Notes: generated by a model from the letters alone, not told the origin. Numbered from the stretch's first letter, positions 42,901 through 52,653 are shown. The stretch is 64,000 bases of DNA from Massilia sp. UMI-21 (GCA_015277795.1 CP063848.1:3348001-3412000); one strand, 5' to 3'. Made by a program: numbers and translations.

Positions 42901-44580
42901 CGGATAGCTGGCGCGGGTCGGGACGATGTCGGTACGGACGAACACCGAGGCGCCCAGTTCGGTCGCGCTCGCCGGAATGCCGTCGCCGACGGCGGCCGCG
43001 GTGGCGAAGCGCAGGTTGGGGTCCCTGCTGCTGCCATTGTTGCTGAGAGAACCGAGGGTAATGTTGCGACCGTCGGAATCGGCGGCCGTGTCGACCAGGC
43101 AGACCGCGGTGTTCGGCGCCGCCGAACAAATTGCCCCGCTGCCGGCGGCGCCGCCGACGTAGGCGCGCACCGTCCCGCGCGTGCCGATCTTGTCGCGGAT
43201 AGCGATCGCCACCGCGGCGGCATTCACGTTCCTGCCGAAGCTCAGGCTGCTGGAGAACAGGTTGACGCCGCCCAGGCTGAGCTGCGACAGCACCTGGGTC
43301 TTGCTCTTGTGCGTGGTGCCTCCGATATAGAGCAGCGCCGTGGATCCGGTGCCGCTCGACACCGTGAGTTCGGTCCCGGCGCGGCTGCCATCGGACGCCA
43401 GCGCGCACGGGCCCACCGACTTGCTGGTGGAGCCGGCCGGACAGGCGATCGGCAGGACCGCCACGACGTCGGTGCTCTCGAGCTTGATGCCGAAGCTCGA
43501 GCAGGCCGGCACGCCGCCGCCGGTCGGCGTCTTGACGCAGGCGGTGAAGGGCTGGGCCAGGCCGGCTTTCGCGATGATCGAGGCGGCCAGCGCATTGGCC
43601 ACGGCCTGGCGCTTGGCGGCGGTGTCGGTGCCCGCGTTCGCCGTCACCGCCGTGTTCGTGATCACGAAGCTGCCTGCGCTGCTGGTCGCGGTGACGCTGT
43701 TGAGCGTCATCGCGCCGCTGCCGGACGAGGCGCCGATGGTGACGGTGCCATACCACTCCGGCGAGCGATTCGGGTCGGAATAGCGCGGGTACCTGAAATT
43801 GCCCACATACTTGGCCTGGCAGTTGGTCAGCGCGCGCGTGTCGCACCAGCGCACCCGGGCCGGCACCGGATAGCCGGTGGGTGCGGCCGCGTTGACCGCC
43901 GTGCTGCGGCAGTTGGTCATGCTGGCGTCGGTGCAGTACTCCGCGACGTTGATCAGGTAATAGTACGGGTTGGCGTAGAAGGTCTGGGCCTCGTAGCGCT
44001 CGTCGCTGGGGAAGCTGTAGCCGTTACGGTTGTAGCCGCAATCGCTGTCGTTGCACCAGCGCAGGTCGGGAAAGCCCGTCGCCAGGTTGGTGCTGGTGGC
44101 GCCGGCGCCGCGCATGTCGGTGTTGTTCACGTTGAAGCCGTCCGTGCCGACCTGGGTCCAGTTGGCGGTGGCGGCGGCGTTCATGCTGGGATAGCTGCTG
44201 CCGTCGGCCCGGACCGGCGGGGCGTAGCTTACCCGCGGATCGTAGTACTGGCGGTTGAAATCCGGACTGGCGAAGGGGGGATCGCCGATGCGGCAGCCGC
44301 GGGTCCCGCCGGCCAGGGTCGCGCGCGCGCGGCAGGTGCCGCTGTCGTCGACGTAGTCGGGCGTGAAATTGCTCGACATCGAACCCGAGTTATCGTACAG
44401 GAGCATCAGGTTCGGCTTGACCGTCCCGCTGCCGGTAATATTCAGCAATGGCAACTGGGCGATGGCAGTGGGTTCGGCCTGCGCCCCTTGCGGCGCCAGC
44501 GCCAGCGTGGATGCCAGGACCAGCACCATCGCCGCGAACGGTGCCGAAAGAGCCCGGAGGCGGAAGGACAGGATGTTCAT
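39961..44580 (-). CDS. pilY1: Type IV pilus tip/biogenesis protein PilY1
   Basis: A 1539-residue secreted protein found at the pilus tip or surface, needed for pilus extension and adhesion. The ATG at 44578-44580 gives a signal peptide ([20 protein letters not shown] onward) and has AAGG upstream. The N-terminal vWA-like region holds a metal-dependent adhesion motif, DNSGSMS, at 63-69. The C-terminal third (about 1040-1500) is the PilY1 beta-propeller, with [20 protein letters not shown] and [17 protein letters not shown]. The very long middle region is variable in the family. The frame continues upstream over pilX but that part is not translated. It is last in the minor pilin cluster. Confidence 0.93.
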   Translation of the reverse strand: MNILSFRLRALSAPFAAMVLVLASTLALAPQGAQAEPTAIAQLPLLNITGSGTVKPNLMLLYDNSGSMSSNFTPDYVDDSGTCRARATLAGGTRGCRIGDPPFASPDFNRQYYDPRVSYAPPVRADGSSYPSMNAAATANWTQVGTDGFNVNNTDMRGAGATSTNLATGFPDLRWCNDSDCGYNRNGYSFPSDERYEAQTFYANPYYYLINVAEYCTDASMTNCRSTAVNAAAPTGYPVPARVRWCDTRALTNCQAKYVGNFRYPRYSDPNRSPEWYGTVTIGASSGSGAMTLNSVTATSSAGSFVITNTAVTANAGTDTAAKRQAVANALAASIIAKAGLAQPFTACVKTPTGGGVPACSSFGIKLESTDVVAVLPIACPAGSTSKSVGPCALASDGSRAGTELTVSSGTGSTALLYIGGTTHKSKTQVLSQLSLGGVNLFSSSLSFGRNVNAAAVAIAIRDKIGTRGTVRAYVGGAAGSGAICSAAPNTAVCLVDTAADSDGRNITLGSLSNNGSSRDPNLRFATAAAVGDGIPASATELGASVFVRTDIVPTRASYPKATGRIDCAGATCTYAEEMTNFANWHAYYKTRNQMMKTAVGHAFQPITDNYNVGLVSLSTAAAEGTMNRPKPFSGSNRSTWYASLYAMNGSNSTPIRQALHAIGKMYANQAPYNYASGSEVVRFPCQQNFTFVTTDGYWNGYAAGDVVNNDNTENARRFCLRSKGCVDPSNQAANSLADISLYWYNGGSNDDTTSLRPGLEDWSKPGLVPAAAGENTRLHMKTYTLGLGVDGVMTYEPNYDTAATVGGDFYKLITGVSSGCPWNGGGPYIWPEPKTGDNGGSAAYQSRVDDLWHAAINGHGKYFSASDPRQVVDGLREALANIEVKVGAAAASATSTPNISQFDNDIFSATFTTVKWYGQLTKRKIDTVTGIVGNTDIWNSSMIVGRKVAAASDTRRILMLDTGAGNLKDFDYADMSDQERGWFDNKCGAMSQCANLSTENRVVVNSGANIVNWLRGQQQHANDTVLRAYTRTETIPAGMSATVPVVLGDIASAKPAFSRDPRKNYQRAGYNDFKVEHSTRSGTVFAAANDGMLHAFDAANGEELWAYVPRITMKKLHLQASVTYGTNHQYTVDGSPEIGDVEIDGEWRTVLVAGLNAGGRGYYALDVTDPEQPRALWELCADANVCSGINHEPEIGLSFGNPQFGTWKNAAGTERWVVFLTSGYNNIPGADGVGGGSGQGYLFVVDVATGQVLDRISTGSGSTATPSGLAKITAITDNPSTDPLVTYVYGGDNLGQMWRFDFTSPGTVRTLKMGDAGPNQPITTRPDVALCRRDATNEDGVQVPGTQRMVAFGTGRLLDITDVGNTAVQSAYVLKDSGIAIAASEWRGASMARQSLTRIPNAGGDTYTIDGQAVNLATQAGWYVDFDRNTGERVNLDPKIVLGTLTTVTNLPSSSSACSVGGTSNIYELDLCTALPVREVAGSTLSNNSAVVGFINIGLPNGETKTIATTADGKTVTKDHNPASTMPTRRAGWRRVRD

Positions 44581-44621
44581 ACGTGTTGCCTTGTTCGGGT
44601 TGCGGGGCCGGGCGCGGTGGC

Positions 44622-45221
44622 TCAGGCACCGATCAGGACCACCATCTGGGTAAGCACGTTGCCGCCGCGCGGGCCGTCGATGCGCGCGGTGATCACGTAA
44701 TGCAGTTGCGGCACGCCTGCATACACGGGCGAGTCCGAGGCCAGGCTGTCGCCGAGGCGCACGGTGTTGCCGAGCGTTGAGGTGTTGGCCGCGGTCTGTA
44801 CGCAAGCATTGTCCTGGTGGCTGTAGGCGACGTCGAGCTTGCACATGCGGTGGATCACGTAGCGGACCTGGTTGCCCTTGCCGTCGTCGACCACGCGCGA
44901 GCCGTCCCAGAAGCCGCTCGAGCGCACGGTCTGGGTGGTGTCGAGGGTGGCGCGATAGCCCTGGTCGGAGACGTGGCTGTCGAGCTGCGCCTTGTTGGTC
45001 CTTGCGGTCTCGCTCAGCCACTGAAAGCCGCTGTGCAGGCCGAAGTCGGCGGCGCGCGCCAGCGCCGAGTCGTAGGCGAGATTGGCGGCGGTCAAGGTGG
45101 TCGAATTGCTGGAACGGAGCAGGTAGATGCTCGACACCAGCAGGACCAGCAACATGATCAGCATGACCGGCAGCGCGATGCCCCGCTCGGCGCGGCGGAA
45201 GGATGTGGCGGGATGCTTCAT
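44622..45221 (-). CDS. pilX: Type IV pilus assembly protein PilX
   Basis: A 199-residue minor pilin. A short basic leader (MKHPATSFRRAERG) precedes the hydrophobic helix IALPVMLIMLLVLLVSSIYL; the usual Glu at +5 of the mature protein is replaced by Pro or Val in this non-classical prepilin. The ATG overlaps the pilW stop by 4 bases (ATGA), and pilY1 follows 41 nt later. PilX, PilW, PilV and the FimT-type pilin are expected to form the tip-priming complex with PilY1. Confidence 0.88.
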   Translation of the reverse strand: MKHPATSFRRAERGIALPVMLIMLLVLLVSSIYLLRSSNSTTLTAANLAYDSALARAADFGLHSGFQWLSETARTNKAQLDSHVSDQGYRATLDTTQTVRSSGFWDGSRVVDDGKGNQVRYVIHRMCKLDVAYSHQDNACVQTAANTSTLGNTVRLGDSLASDSPVYAGVPQLHYVITARIDGPRGGNVLTQMVVLIGA

Positions 45222-46402
45222 GCGCTTGGCCTCCAGCCTGCGTTACGCAAAGGGACGATGGTTTCGAACACGCGGTAGCGGTAGCAGCGCCAGTCGACCG
45301 GGTCACCGGCCACCGCCACCTCGACCTCGACCGGAACGGCGGCGCCGTCCCTGGCGTCCTGGCTGGCGAACACGGTCGGGAGCTCGGTGCTGGCGCTGCA
45401 CTCCCCGGTGCCCGGGTCCGGACGCTCGGGATTCCTGGCGCGCGCCACCACCGCGATACGCAGCGCGGCGATGCGCTGGTAGTCGCCCGCGCTGCCCGCC
45501 ACCCCGTCGCCGTCGGCATCGATCATGCTGCTCGACCATTCGCTCAGCTGCAGCCCCTGCTCCGGCGCGAACTGGGCGCCGGCGCGGGTATCGAAGCCAT
45601 ACTGCGCCTTGAGCGACACGATGTTTTCGGCGACCGGCTGCGAAGCGGCGCCGGCGCCGGCCAGGTCGGTCGAGCGCAGGCGCAGGAACCCGTCCTCGAC
45701 CGACCAGGTGCGAAACGCCAGGCCGGCATCCGGACCGAGATTGAACACCCGCGACGCGCCGCCCGTGTACTGGGCGCCGAGGCCACCGCTGTTGAAGCGC
45801 TTGCCGGCGCCGGCGATCATCACGTACTGCTGCGAGGGAGGCGGCGCCAGGCTGCCGGGATCGGACGAGATCTGGGCCAGCGAACAGCGGCCGCCCTGCT
45901 GTTCCGGCGCCACCAGGATCACGTCGCCGCGCGCGAAGCCATAGGGAACGCGGTCGACGTCGATGCGGGTGCCGCCGATGTAGTTGCTGGTGATGCGCAG
46001 CGTGCCGGTGCCGCTGAGTGAACTGCCGGCATACAGGCTCACCCGGTCGGATGCGGCGCCGCCCGGTTCGATGACGACCGCGGCCAGCGGCCGTACATTG
46101 GCGCCGCCGCGCGCGGCCGGCGCCAGCTGGTAGCCCTCGCTGTCGGTCATCACGGTGTCGCAACCCACGATCAGCGGGTCGTTCAGGCCGAAGCCGGCGT
46201 GCTCGGCATCGCCGCTGATCGAGAACATCGCCAGCATCCCGTTCTGCATCGAATCGGAGCCGCCGAGCGCCGCCTCCTTGTTGCGTTCGGCGTCGGTCAT
46301 CAGGCGGGTGGCGAACAGCACCGCCAGCAGGCCGATCACGACGCTTACCATCAGTTCAACCAGCGAGAAGCCGCCGCTGGCCCTGCGTGCCAGCTTGCTC
46401 AT
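45218..46402 (-). CDS. pilW: Type IV pilus minor pilin PilW
   Basis: A 394-residue minor pilin. The leader MSKLARRASGG ends at the prepilin peptidase site, with mature start FSLVELMVSVVIGLLAVLFA carrying Glu5. The large C-terminal globular domain matches the PilW size class. The ATG at 46400-46402 overlaps the pilV stop by 4 bases (ATGA) and the pilX start overlaps its own stop, so the three genes are coupled. A longer frame upstream is out of frame with pilV and rejected. Confidence 0.9.
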   Translation of the reverse strand: MSKLARRASGGFSLVELMVSVVIGLLAVLFATRLMTDAERNKEAALGGSDSMQNGMLAMFSISGDAEHAGFGLNDPLIVGCDTVMTDSEGYQLAPAARGGANVRPLAAVVIEPGGAASDRVSLYAGSSLSGTGTLRITSNYIGGTRIDVDRVPYGFARGDVILVAPEQQGGRCSLAQISSDPGSLAPPPSQQYVMIAGAGKRFNSGGLGAQYTGGASRVFNLGPDAGLAFRTWSVEDGFLRLRSTDLAGAGAASQPVAENIVSLKAQYGFDTRAGAQFAPEQGLQLSEWSSSMIDADGDGVAGSAGDYQRIAALRIAVVARARNPERPDPGTGECSASTELPTVFASQDARDGAAVPVEVEVAVAGDPVDWRCYRYRVFETIVPLRNAGWRPSA

Positions 46403-46833
46403 GTCGACCCCGCGAAATAGGAAGTGATGCGGTGCGTGTTGACCGGCGTGTCGGCCTTGCGGCGCCAGTTGATGGTGATGTCGACCACGGCGGGCGCCGT
46501 GCCGGCCGCCGCCGTGACCGCGACGACCACGCTCGCGCCCGGAATCAGGCGGACAGTCTCCGCATGCCATTGCGCCAGACGGGCCGAGGGATCGTCGCCG
46601 GCGTCGAGCTGGTAGTCGGCGAGGTGATCGAGGTCGGTGTTCATGATGCCGAGCAGCTTGTTGGCGGCGACCGTCGCCTCGGCACGCATGCCGGCGTCGG
46701 ACAGCGCGGCATAGGAGCGCGCCTGCAGGCCGATGGTGCCGAGTAAACCGATTGCCAGCAACACGATGGCCAGCAATGCCTCGAGCAGCGCGATGCCGCC
46801 TTGCGCCCGGCGCGCTGTCGGATGCGTCATCAT
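46399..46833 (-). CDS. pilV: Type IV pilus minor pilin PilV
   Basis: A 144-residue minor pilin with leader [13 protein letters not shown] and mature helix IALLEALLAIVLLAIGLLGT carrying Glu5. Of several close starts, the ATG at 46831-46833 is chosen because CAGGTG lies six bases upstream and the codon overlaps the stop of the preceding pilin gene. It is translationally coupled on both sides in the fimT-pilV-pilW-pilX chain. Confidence 0.87.
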   Translation of the reverse strand: MMTHPTARRAQGGIALLEALLAIVLLAIGLLGTIGLQARSYAALSDAGMRAEATVAANKLLGIMNTDLDHLADYQLDAGDDPSARLAQWHAETVRLIPGASVVVAVTAAAGTAPAVVDITINWRRKADTPVNTHRITSYFAGST

Positions 46834-47471
46834 TGCGGGCACCTGCGCGAATCGTTGTCGGCCGCATCCGGGTCGCAGCGGGCCGCGACGCCGGCCAGGG
46901 TCAGCACCACGCTGGCCGCCGGGAACAGGTCCGCCGCGCCGGCGGCGGGCGCGAGATCGATCCGCATCAGGCGCTGCCCGATGCGGGTATCGACCCAGCC
47001 CAGCGGCGTGAAGTGAACGGTGCTGGCCTCGTCCGGACCGGTAGTGACGCTCAGGCGGCCGGTGTCAGGCAGGGCATCGGCCCTGCGCACCACCGAAGTG
47101 AAGCCGGCGCCCTCGTCGCCTTCCGGCTTGACCGCATGCGTCGCGGTGGACCAGTCGCCGGCGTCGGCGTCGCAGGGCGCTTCCGGCGTCGGGAAACACA
47201 GGTCGACTTGCCAATCGTACTGGCCGCTGGCCGCGTTGGGGCTCAGTACCAGCCGGCTGGCGCTGTTGTGGGCCAGCGCCTTGGCGCGCGCCATGCCGAA
47301 ACCTTCGGCGTAGAACTGCGTCGCGGCGGCAGCCCTGGTGGCGGCAAGCCAGTCGGCCATGCGCGGCACGCCGAGCGCGAGCAGTACCGCGAACACCGCG
47401 AGCGCGATCATCGCCTCCACCAGCGTGAAGCCGGCCCGGCGCGACGCCTGGATGGCGCTTACTCCGCGCAC
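46830..47471 (-). CDS. fimT: FimT/GspH-type minor pilin
   Basis: A 213-residue pseudopilin of the FimT/FimU/GspH family. The prepilin site is RRAG with mature start [20 protein letters not shown]. The GTG at 47469-47471 is taken as the start because AAGGAGGG lies five bases upstream, a near-perfect ribosome binding site. This start overlaps the end of pilE by 13 bases. An earlier GTG at 47498 lacks such a site. FimT and FimU are not distinguished here. Confidence 0.85.
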   Translation of the reverse strand: MRGVSAIQASRRAGFTLVEAMIALAVFAVLLALGVPRMADWLAATRAAAATQFYAEGFGMARAKALAHNSASRLVLSPNAASGQYDWQVDLCFPTPEAPCDADAGDWSTATHAVKPEGDEGAGFTSVVRRADALPDTGRLSVTTGPDEASTVHFTPLGWVDTRIGQRLMRIDLAPAAGAADLFPAASVVLTLAGVAARCDPDAADNDSRRCPQ

Positions 47472-47890
47472 TTGCCCTCCTTGCGGTCGACCCAGCACGT
47501 GTCGGAACCGGTCCAGCCGTCGGGCAACGCGGTCGTGGCGCGGTTCCCGTTCTGGTCGATCGTGTAGGCGAAGCCGCTGGCTCCCCCCCTGCCGGTCGCG
47601 GTCAGCAGATAGGCGCCTTCGGTCGCGCTGGTCAGGGTAAAGGTGAAATGCTCGGAATCCTTCGGCATCAGCGCGAGTTCATCCGCATCGAAACCGGCGT
47701 AGCTGCGGGTGTTCGACCAGTGCTGCTCCAGCCGCGGCTGCGCCCCGGCCAGGCCGGTGAAGGCCTCGGTCAGGCGCGCCCGTGTCAGGTAGCCGTTGTA
47801 GGAAGGCAGGGCGATCGCCGTCAGGATGCCGATGACGGCCACCGCGATCATGATCTCGATGAGGGTAAAACCGGCCTGGCGCTTGTTCAT
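47459..47890 (-). CDS. pilE: PilE-like type IV (minor) pilin
   Basis: A 143-residue pilin with a very short leader, MNKRQAG, and classical mature start [20 protein letters not shown] with Glu5. The C-terminal part has two Cys in [12 protein letters not shown], typical of a disulphide-bonded D-region. The ATG at 47888-47890 follows GGAGAC. It is the first gene of the pilus cluster. Cluster position and size suggest a PilE minor pilin associated with PilY1 rather than the major subunit. Confidence 0.87.
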   Translation of the reverse strand: MNKRQAGFTLIEIMIAVAVIGILTAIALPSYNGYLTRARLTEAFTGLAGAQPRLEQHWSNTRSYAGFDADELALMPKDSEHFTFTLTSATEGAYLLTATGRGGASGFAYTIDQNGNRATTALPDGWTGSDTCWVDRKEGKCAE

Positions 47891-48001
47891 GGATGGGTCT
47901 CCGCATGCCCCCGGCGGATCGCCGAAGTGTTTCCATGTGGAATCATAACCGACGAAGCTTGCATTTCCCTGAGGAAAAGCTGACAGATTCCTGACAATCA
48001 C

Positions 48002-49363
48002 TCAAACTGGCTGAGGGGGGCTCGGGACCGGCTCGACAGATGGAAAACGCACCGTGAAGACCGAGCCGCCGCCGCGCCCGCCCGCGAGCCGCACATCGGC
48101 GCCGTGGGCGACGGCAATGTCGCGCACGATCGCCAGGCCGAGGCCGCTACCGCTGCTGTGCTCGTCCAGGCGCACGAAGCGCTGGAATACCCGCGCGTGC
48201 TGGTCCGGGGCGATGCCCGGCCCCGAATCCTCGACCGCGAACAGCGCACCGTCCGGCGCGGGGCGGCAATAGACCGTGACGCGGCCGCGTTCCGGCGTAT
48301 AGCGCAGGGCATTGTCGATCAGGTTGTCGACCAGGTCGCGCAGCATGTGACGCTCGCCCTGCACGTGCGTGGGCGCGAGGTCGAAGCCGAGGTCGATCTC
48401 CTTGCGCAGCGCCTGCTCGACGAAGGCCTGGACCGCCTCGCCGACGACCGTGGACAGATCGAGCGGCGCCAGGTGCGCCCGCTCGAAGCGGTCGGGGGCG
48501 GCGCGCTCGAGCGACAGCAGCTGGTTGGCCTGGCGGATCATGCGTTCGTTGGCCTGCAGCAGCAGTTCGACCGTGCGCGCCGTGTCCGGATCGTCGCGGT
48601 GGCGGCCGGCCAGCCATTCCAGCTGCAGGCGCAGCCCGGCCAGCGGGGTACGCAGCTGGTGCGCGACGTTGGCGCGAAAATCGTCCTGGGCGCGCGCCCC
48701 GGCGGCGATCCGCCCCAGCAAGGCATTGAAGGCGCTGACCAGCGGCGCCAGCTCGCGCGGCATGCCGCTGTCGCTGAGCGGGGCCAGGTCGTGGCTGCCG
48801 CGCGCATCGAGACGGGCGCGCAGCCGTGCCAGCGGCGCCAGCCCGTTGCCGACCGAGAACCAGACCAGTCCCACCAACGCCAGGCTGAACAGGACTTCGA
48901 GCAGCACCAGGGCCCGCACGATGGCCGAGCGGACCTGCAGGCGCTGGCTCAGGGTGCGCGCCACGCCGACCTCGACCGGGCCGCCGCTGCCCGGCGCCAG
49001 CAGGCTGGCGATCCGTACCGGCTGTCCGTGCAGGCGCGCGTCGCGCACCGCCTCGCCGTCGCGGCGGCGCGGGAAGGCCGGGTCGCCGGCCAGCACCCGG
49101 CCGTCCGCCGCCCGCACCACGAACCAGCTGGCGTCGGGCGCGTCCGCATCCAGCGCACGCAGGGCCGGCGGTTCCAGGCCCATGGCCGGGCTGCCGGGCC
49201 GCAGGCGCGCCGCCAGGCCGGCGGCGGCGTCCAGCAGGCCCTGGTCGAACGCCAGCTGGGCCGGGGTCCAGGCCAGCAGGTAGGTCAGGCTGGCGGCCAG
49301 CAGGTTGAAGACCAGGATCGGGGCGACCAGCCACTTGATCAGGCGCAGGCGGATGCTCGTCAT
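48002..49363 (-). CDS. TctE-like membrane sensor histidine kinase
   Basis: A 453-residue sensor kinase. It has TM1 (about 9-31), a periplasmic 2CSK_N-type domain (about 32-145), TM2 (about 148-170), a HAMP-like linker, HisKA with the phospho-accepting His near 235 in NVAHQLRTPLAG, and an HATPase domain (DNLIDNALRYTP, DSGPGI, GSGLGLAIV). The gene starts 21 nt after its response regulator. The family senses tricarboxylates in TctDE and other signals elsewhere; the ligand here is unknown. The pilus cluster begins 111 bp downstream on the same strand. Confidence 0.88.
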   Translation of the reverse strand: MTSIRLRLIKWLVAPILVFNLLAASLTYLLAWTPAQLAFDQGLLDAAAGLAARLRPGSPAMGLEPPALRALDADAPDASWFVVRAADGRVLAGDPAFPRRRDGEAVRDARLHGQPVRIASLLAPGSGGPVEVGVARTLSQRLQVRSAIVRALVLLEVLFSLALVGLVWFSVGNGLAPLARLRARLDARGSHDLAPLSDSGMPRELAPLVSAFNALLGRIAAGARAQDDFRANVAHQLRTPLAGLRLQLEWLAGRHRDDPDTARTVELLLQANERMIRQANQLLSLERAAPDRFERAHLAPLDLSTVVGEAVQAFVEQALRKEIDLGFDLAPTHVQGERHMLRDLVDNLIDNALRYTPERGRVTVYCRPAPDGALFAVEDSGPGIAPDQHARVFQRFVRLDEHSSGSGLGLAIVRDIAVAHGADVRLAGGRGGGSVFTVRFPSVEPVPSPPQPV

Positions 49364-49384
49364 GGGCGCTTCAGTGGCCGCGCT

Positions 49385-50056
49385 TCAAGGTTGGCTTTCG
49401 AGCAGGTAGCCGAAGCCGCGGATGGTGCGGATCGCCACCCCGGCCCCGTCGAGCTTCAGGCGCAGGCGCGAGACATAGACCTCGACCGCATTCAGGGTCA
49501 GGTCGTCGCCCCAGGGCGCAATGGCGTCGATGATCTGCTGCTTGGACACCACCCGGCCGGCGTGCTGCAGCAGGTATTCGAGCACGCCCCACTCGCGCGC
49601 CGACAGATCGAGGGCGCGCTCTCCGACACGCGCGCGGCGACTTGCACTGTCGAGACTGAGGCGGCCGAGGCCGACCTGGACCGGCGCGGGCGCCACCCGC
49701 CGCGCCAGAGCGCGGATGCGCGCGACCAGTTCGGCGCTGGCGAAGGGCTTGACCAGGTAGTCGTCGGCGCCGGTTTCCAGGCCGCGCACCCGGTCCTCGA
49801 CGGCGTCGCGCGCGGTCAGCAGCAGCACCGGCGTGGTGGCGCCACGGGCCCGCAGGCGGCGTAGGACTTCGAAGCCGTCGATGCCGGGCAGGCCGATGTC
49901 GAGCACCACGACCGCGGGCAGGCTGCCCTGCAGCCGGGCGTCGGCGGCGAGGCCGTCGCGCAGCAGTTCGACCTGGATGTCCTGGGCCTGCAGGGTGCGC
50001 ACCAGACCGTCGGCCAGCACGGCGTCGTCTTCGACCAGCAGCAGGGGCAGGACCAT
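49385..50056 (-). CDS. OmpR-family response regulator (TctD-like)
   Basis: A 223-residue regulator with an N-terminal receiver (phospho-accepting Asp53 in VVVLDIGLPG, Lys near 103 in YLVKPFA) and a C-terminal winged-helix DNA-binding domain (about 128-220). It pairs with the TctE-like kinase directly downstream. A perfect inverted repeat, AAATCAC-N7-GTGATTT, lies 20 bp upstream of the ATG and could be its own operator. Confidence 0.9.
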   Translation of the reverse strand: MVLPLLLVEDDAVLADGLVRTLQAQDIQVELLRDGLAADARLQGSLPAVVVLDIGLPGIDGFEVLRRLRARGATTPVLLLTARDAVEDRVRGLETGADDYLVKPFASAELVARIRALARRVAPAPVQVGLGRLSLDSASRRARVGERALDLSAREWGVLEYLLQHAGRVVSKQQIIDAIAPWGDDLTLNAVEVYVSRLRLKLDGAGVAIRTIRGFGYLLESQP

Positions 50057-50314
50057 GTCGTGTCAGGGAAAAAGGAAAATCACATTATGCGTGATTTCGT
50101 TTCCATGGCAGAAGAAAAGCCGACGAGAGAACGATATTTCCCCAGTAGGACTGGACTGACAAAATGGCCTGCGCCAAGCCTACACAGGGGCGACTGCCAG
50201 TCTTATGTTCGCCAACAGACTATAGCTTTAATGTTCACACATCGCGATGAGGAAACGAAAACAAGACCTCAAACAATCGCAAACCGACGCACGTTACAGA
50301 TAAGAGGACAAAAA
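50057..50314. other. AT-rich divergent regulatory region
   Basis: A 258-bp region much richer in A/T than its surroundings separates the TctD-like regulator from the Crp/Fnr-like gene. Apart from the inverted repeat at 50077-50097 no RNA gene or coding frame is supported. Confidence 0.5.
50077..50097. promoter_or_regulatory. Inverted repeat, possible operator
   Basis: AAATCAC and GTGATTT are separated by seven bases (ATTATGC). The dyad lies 20 bp before the response regulator start. The binding protein is unknown; the adjacent regulator is the simplest candidate. Confidence 0.4.
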
Positions 50315-51115
50315 ATGAACAACACTCAACTTGGTGGTATGCACAAAGCGCAACACAAGATCCCAGCCACGAGTGAGCCTGTGAAAGCCGCGTCCCGCCC
50401 CGTTGTCAGCTATAGCGGCACCCAGCAGAACGAACTGCTCGGCGCCCTGCCCCGCCAAGACCTGGAAAGCCTGTTCGAGCACCTGGAGCTCGTCCCCCTG
50501 CCATTCGGCAAAGAGTTGTTCGAGTATGGCAGCAAATTGGAATACGTGTATTTTCCCACCACGGCAATCGTGTCGCTGCTGTACGTGATGGAAGATGGCG
50601 CGACCACCGAAATCGCGGTGGTCGGCCACGAAGGCGCGGTCGGCGTGTCGCTGTTCATGGGTGAGCGCGCCACCTGCAGCGCCGTGGTGCAAAGCGCCGG
50701 CTACGGCTACCGCCTGAAGACCCAGTTCCTGCGCGATGCCTTCAACAAGGGCGGCGCCCTGCCCCAGCTCCTGATGCGCTACACCAACGCCCTGTTCGCC
50801 CAGATGGCCCAGAACGCCGTCGGCGGCCGCCACAGCTCGATCGAGCAGAAACTGTGCCGCTGGCTGCTCGACCGCCTGGACCGTTCGGCCAGCATGGAAC
50901 TGAAAGTGACCCAGGAACTCATCTCGATCATGCTGGGCGTGCGCCGCGAGAGCATCACCGCCGCCGCCGGCAAGCTGCAGGACGAAGGCCTGATCCAGTA
51001 CCGCCGCGGCAACATCACGGTGCTCGACCGTGCGGGCCTGGAAGAATACGCCGGCGAATGCTACAAGGTCGCCAAATCGGAATACGACCGCCTGCTGTCC
51101 GACGTGGCGCGTTAA
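50315..51115 (+). CDS. Crp/Fnr-family transcriptional regulator
   Basis: A 266-residue regulator with a cyclic-nucleotide-binding-like domain (about 45-150) and a C-terminal HTH of the Crp type (about 185-255, VTQELISIMLGVRRESITAA). It lacks the Cys cluster of Fnr and the canonical cAMP-contact block, so its effector is unknown. The ATG at 50315 follows AAGAGGA. Its TAA stop and the stop of the convergent kinase gene share the palindrome TTAA. Confidence 0.85.
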   Translation: MNNTQLGGMHKAQHKIPATSEPVKAASRPVVSYSGTQQNELLGALPRQDLESLFEHLELVPLPFGKELFEYGSKLEYVYFPTTAIVSLLYVMEDGATTEIAVVGHEGAVGVSLFMGERATCSAVVQSAGYGYRLKTQFLRDAFNKGGALPQLLMRYTNALFAQMAQNAVGGRHSSIEQKLCRWLLDRLDRSASMELKVTQELISIMLGVRRESITAAAGKLQDEGLIQYRRGNITVLDRAGLEEYAGECYKVAKSEYDRLLSDVAR

Positions 51116-52653
51116 GAACTGACGCGGGTGCCGTCGGGTGTCTTGCCCGGCTGCCCCTGGTGCTGATCCTCGAGCGCCGTTCCAGGCAACTGGGACGGCG
51201 CTTTCATTTGGGCGCGCGCCAACTGCGGCGCAATGCCACTCCGTCCAGCGCCCTCTTCACCCTCTCCGCCCGGCGCCGCCGCCGGAAGCGAGGCGCGTAC
51301 GCAGGTGCCGATCCCATTCACGCCGCGTTCCACGTGCAGGCTGCCGCCCAACAGCAGCGCGCGCTCCCGCATGCCCAGCAGGCCGTGCGACTTCGACCGG
51401 GCCATCGCATCCATGGGAATACCGATGCCGTCGTCCGTGATTTCCAGCTCCCAGCCGTCGGGCTCGCGCGTCAGGTTGACGATCACCGTGCGCGCCTGGG
51501 CGTACTTGGCGATGTTGTTCAGGGCTTCCTGGGTGATGCGGAACAGTGCAATCGCCTGCATCGGGCCGGCGCTGTCGACCTCGACATCGACCAGGACGTC
51601 GCATTCGAGCGCGGTCACGCGCGCGTAGTCGGCGCAATAGCTCTGCAGCGCCGCCGAGAGGCCCATGTTGTCGAGCAGGCTTGGACGCAGGTTCTCGATG
51701 ATGCGGCGCTTCAGCTGGACGGTGTCGACCAGGGTCCTGCGCGCCCGGCCCAGCATGGACACCAGTTCCGGATGGCTTCCCTTGAGCTGCTCGCTGACCG
51801 TGCTCATGTCCATGCCGATGGCCGTCAGGTTGGCGCCCATCTCGTCGTGCAGTTCGCGCGCCAGGCGCGACTTTTCTTCTTCCGACACCTTGATCAGGTG
51901 GCGCGACAGCACCGACAGCTGCGCGGTGCGCTCGGCGACGATGGCTTCCAGGCTGTCGTTGGTCTGCTGCAGCGCGGCTTCGGCCTCCAGGCGCAGGCCG
52001 AAACTGCGCTGCACCAGGTTATGGAACAGCAGGATGACAAGGATCGCCACGGCATTGATGCCGACCCCGAACAGCACGGTACGGCGCGACTGTTGGTAGA
52101 ACGCCCCGGTGCGGGCCGCCAGCAGTTCATTCTGTTCGCGCGTCATGATCACGACTTGCAGGCGGATCTCGTCCATCTGCCCGCGCTCGTCGGCCGCCGC
52201 CGAGATCGCGACGATATCGACCAGCCCGCCCTGGCGATAGACCTCGAGCGACTGGTGCATCAGGCCGAGCTTGCGCTGCACCAGGCTGCGCAGCTGGGCC
52301 AGATTCCTGGTCTGGGATGGATTATCGGCCACCAGCACGCCGAGCGCGCGTAGCTGCTTGTCGATCTGCTGCGGCGCCGCGTGCAGGGGCCCGAGATTCA
52401 CTTCCGAGCCGGACAGGAAGTAGCCGCGCAGTCCGCTTTCGGCATCGGTCACCAGCAGGTTGAGCAGCTGGAGCTCGTCCGACACGCGTGCGGTCTGGGC
52501 CTGCAGGGCGTTGGCGGAACGCAGGTCGTCGAGGTTGCGGATCAGGAAGATCGCGTTGATGACCAGGATCACGACGCAGGCGACACACAACAGGGTCTTG
52601 GAAAGCGGCAGGCCGTGCAAGCGCTTGCCTTCGAAGGCGGTGGAAAAATACAT
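51112..52653 (-). CDS. CHASE3-domain sensor histidine kinase (NarX/DegS type)
   Basis: A 513-residue sensor kinase. It has TM1 (about 20-40), a CHASE3-type helical extracytoplasmic domain (about 45-185), TM2 (about 192-212), a coiled coil, HisKA_3 with His269 in SRLARELHDEMGANL, and an HATPase domain (DDGIGI, GLLGMRER). The last 50 residues are a disordered Gly/Gln/Pro-rich tail. The ATG at 52651-52653 follows AAGGAAG. A NarL-type regulator lies upstream on the same strand and is the likely partner. Confidence 0.87.
   Translation of the reverse strand: MYFSTAFEGKRLHGLPLSKTLLCVACVVILVINAIFLIRNLDDLRSANALQAQTARVSDELQLLNLLVTDAESGLRGYFLSGSEVNLGPLHAAPQQIDKQLRALGVLVADNPSQTRNLAQLRSLVQRKLGLMHQSLEVYRQGGLVDIVAISAAADERGQMDEIRLQVVIMTREQNELLAARTGAFYQQSRRTVLFGVGINAVAILVILLFHNLVQRSFGLRLEAEAALQQTNDSLEAIVAERTAQLSVLSRHLIKVSEEEKSRLARELHDEMGANLTAIGMDMSTVSEQLKGSHPELVSMLGRARRTLVDTVQLKRRIIENLRPSLLDNMGLSAALQSYCADYARVTALECDVLVDVEVDSAGPMQAIALFRITQEALNNIAKYAQARTVIVNLTREPDGWELEITDDGIGIPMDAMARSKSHGLLGMRERALLLGGSLHVERGVNGIGTCVRASLPAAAPGGEGEEGAGRSGIAPQLARAQMKAPSQLPGTALEDQHQGQPGKTPDGTRVSS

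Noticed and set aside
40018..44700. Plus-strand frame of about 1560 codons opposite pilY1
   Set aside because: Antisense shadow with Arg/His/Gly-rich translation and no motif; PilY1 on the minus strand has vWA and propeller motifs.
44581..45519. Upstream extension of the pilY1 frame
   Set aside because: It runs antiphase through pilX, lacks similarity, and would bury the PilY1 signal peptide.
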